A stretch of DNA of 6,464 nt, taken from NCBI GenBank assembly GCA_937923365.1, contig CALAIJ010000154.1:1-6464 (forward strand), read 5' to 3'. The stretch comes from an uncultured Sulfitobacter sp. Its GTDB lineage: Bacteria > Pseudomonadota > Alphaproteobacteria > Rhodobacterales > Rhodobacteraceae. This document shows positions 5,762 to 6,464 of the stretch, piece after piece (positions within the stretch are counted from its first letter, which is position 1; every line of letters begins with the position of its first letter). The position numbers and the translations under genes are program-made. The notes under the pieces were generated by a model. It did no database searches. It was given only the letters and a program-made list of their open reading frames with translations, and had not been told where the DNA came from.

Positions 5762-6464
5762 TCAGCCTCCCATCCGGCTTTCGATCCGCGCAACCATCTT
5801 GGCGGGCACGCGCGGCTCTGACAAACGCGCCAGGACCCGCTCTTTGGCGGCTTTGGGCATCCGTTTGTTCCCTTCGATGAAAGCTACCAGTTTAGCGCGG
5901 CGCTCTTCGGTGAGTTCCAGCATTTCGGGCTCGGTTGATTGCGGTGCGGCCCCCTTGCGCAGCGGCTTGACCGCGATCCCCGCACCCAGGAGGGGCGAGC
6001 GTGCCTCGACCACCTCGCGGCCCACGATTGGGCCGCGGACCAGCACGTCATCGCCCTGCCTGCGCAAGACGGTGACTGCGGCAGCCTCAAGGCGGTCTTC
6101 GTCCATCAGCACCAAAACCTGCCCATTTGCGTCCACGGCCGATGCGGGCAGTCGGATCACATCTGACAGGACAGGTTCTTGCACGCGCACGGTCACGAAA
6201 TCGCCGGGCTTGAAGCCTGCAGACTGGCTGAGCGCGGCAAAGATCAAACGCCCCGTCGCCCCCTCGCCCGCTGCGGCGGAGGCACGGCTGATCTTTCCTT
6301 TGGCTTCCAGATCGACACCGGCTACATCCAGCGTGGCAGTGACATCCGCTGTGATCACGCGACCTTGCGCGTCCAGCAATCGCGCATATTGCGCCGTCGA
6401 GACACGAAACTTGAGTTCCAGATCATCGGGATCAATCAGCTCTGCTAACCGTTCGTTTGCCGAG
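5762..6464 (-). CDS. RND efflux periplasmic adaptor subunit (membrane fusion protein), 5' end missing
   Basis: This is the periplasmic adaptor that links an RND permease to an outer-membrane channel. The frame is open to the right edge: 233 residues are visible, starting SANERLAELIDPDDLELKF, so the true start lies outside and the TTG at 6379 is internal. The N-terminal signal or lipid anchor, the hairpin and most of the lipoyl region are not visible. What remains is the beta-barrel domain (about visible residues 14-95; LELKFRVSTAQYARLL, then GDFVTVRV). After it comes the membrane-proximal domain with IRLPASAVDANGQVLVL (103-119) and an alternating-strand stretch to about 168. A final 52 residues (182-233) form a charged, helix-like tail rich in Lys, Arg and Glu, beginning LELTEERRAKL. 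It ends in TGA 38 bases before the permease ATG at 5723 and is surely its operon partner. Confidence 0.92.
   Translation of the reverse strand, partial: SANERLAELIDPDDLELKFRVSTAQYARLLDAQGRVITADVTATLDVAGVDLEAKGKISRASAAAGEGATGRLIFAALSQSAGFKPGDFVTVRVQEPVLSDVIRLPASAVDANGQVLVLMDEDRLEAAAVTVLRRQGDDVLVRGPIVGREVVEARSPLLGAGIAVKPLRKGAAPQSTEPEMLELTEERRAKLVAFIEGNKRMPKAAKERVLARLSEPRVPAKMVARIESRMGG
5766..5771 (-). promoter_or_regulatory. Strong Shine-Dalgarno (GGGAGG) inside the adaptor 3' end
   Basis: The GGGAGG lies in the last codons of the adaptor gene (ATG GGA GGC TGA) and is the best ribosome-binding site near the permease. It is ideally spaced (7 bases) from the ATG at 5758, which is not in the permease frame, and is 42 and 57 bases from the in-frame permease ATGs at 5723 and 5708. 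It therefore points to translation of the short leader frame rather than direct initiation of the permease. Confidence 0.5.

Overview
The window looks like chromosomal DNA from a GC-rich alphaproteobacterium, most likely a Rhodobacterales (Roseobacter/Rhodobacter-type) organism. I base this on the high GC content, the strong G/C preference at third codon positions, and how closely the proteins resemble the versions of these families I know from that order. No database search was possible, so the taxon is an inference.

Layout, left to right. (1) The 3' two-thirds or so of a + strand Sua5-type threonylcarbamoyl-AMP synthase gene (tRNA t6A biosynthesis) ends at 683. (2) A complete minus-strand YqgE/AlgH-family gene (700-1272) converges on it; only 16 bases separate the stop codons, and a GC-rich palindrome spans the gap. 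(3) A 141-base divergent intergenic region separates yqgE from (4) a + strand gene (1414-2217) for an exported, stand-alone DsbD-alpha/ScsB-type thiol-redox domain protein. (5) A 95-base convergent gap (2218-2312) is almost filled by inverted repeats: two 23-base arms in perfect inverted orientation, each arm itself a hairpin, plus a third GC palindrome. (6) The rest of the window, all on the minus strand, is a tripartite efflux module: a 1136-residue RND permease (2313-5723), preceded by the periplasmic adaptor (membrane fusion protein) gene, whose 5' end lies beyond the right edge.

Functionally the genes are housekeeping (tRNA modification, YqgE), periplasmic redox and efflux. Only the adaptor and permease clearly work together, as a proton-driven efflux pump that would need an outer-membrane channel encoded elsewhere. 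The alternating gene orientation implies at least four transcription units.

I found no RNA gene, CRISPR array, transposase, prophage or obvious novel multi-gene system. The points most worth a second look are the nested inverted-repeat element at 2224-2302, a 16-codon reading frame with a strong Shine-Dalgarno between adaptor and permease whose stop overlaps a possible permease start (TGATG), a C-terminal extension of the permease with two extra hydrophobic segments, and a charged helical tail on the adaptor.
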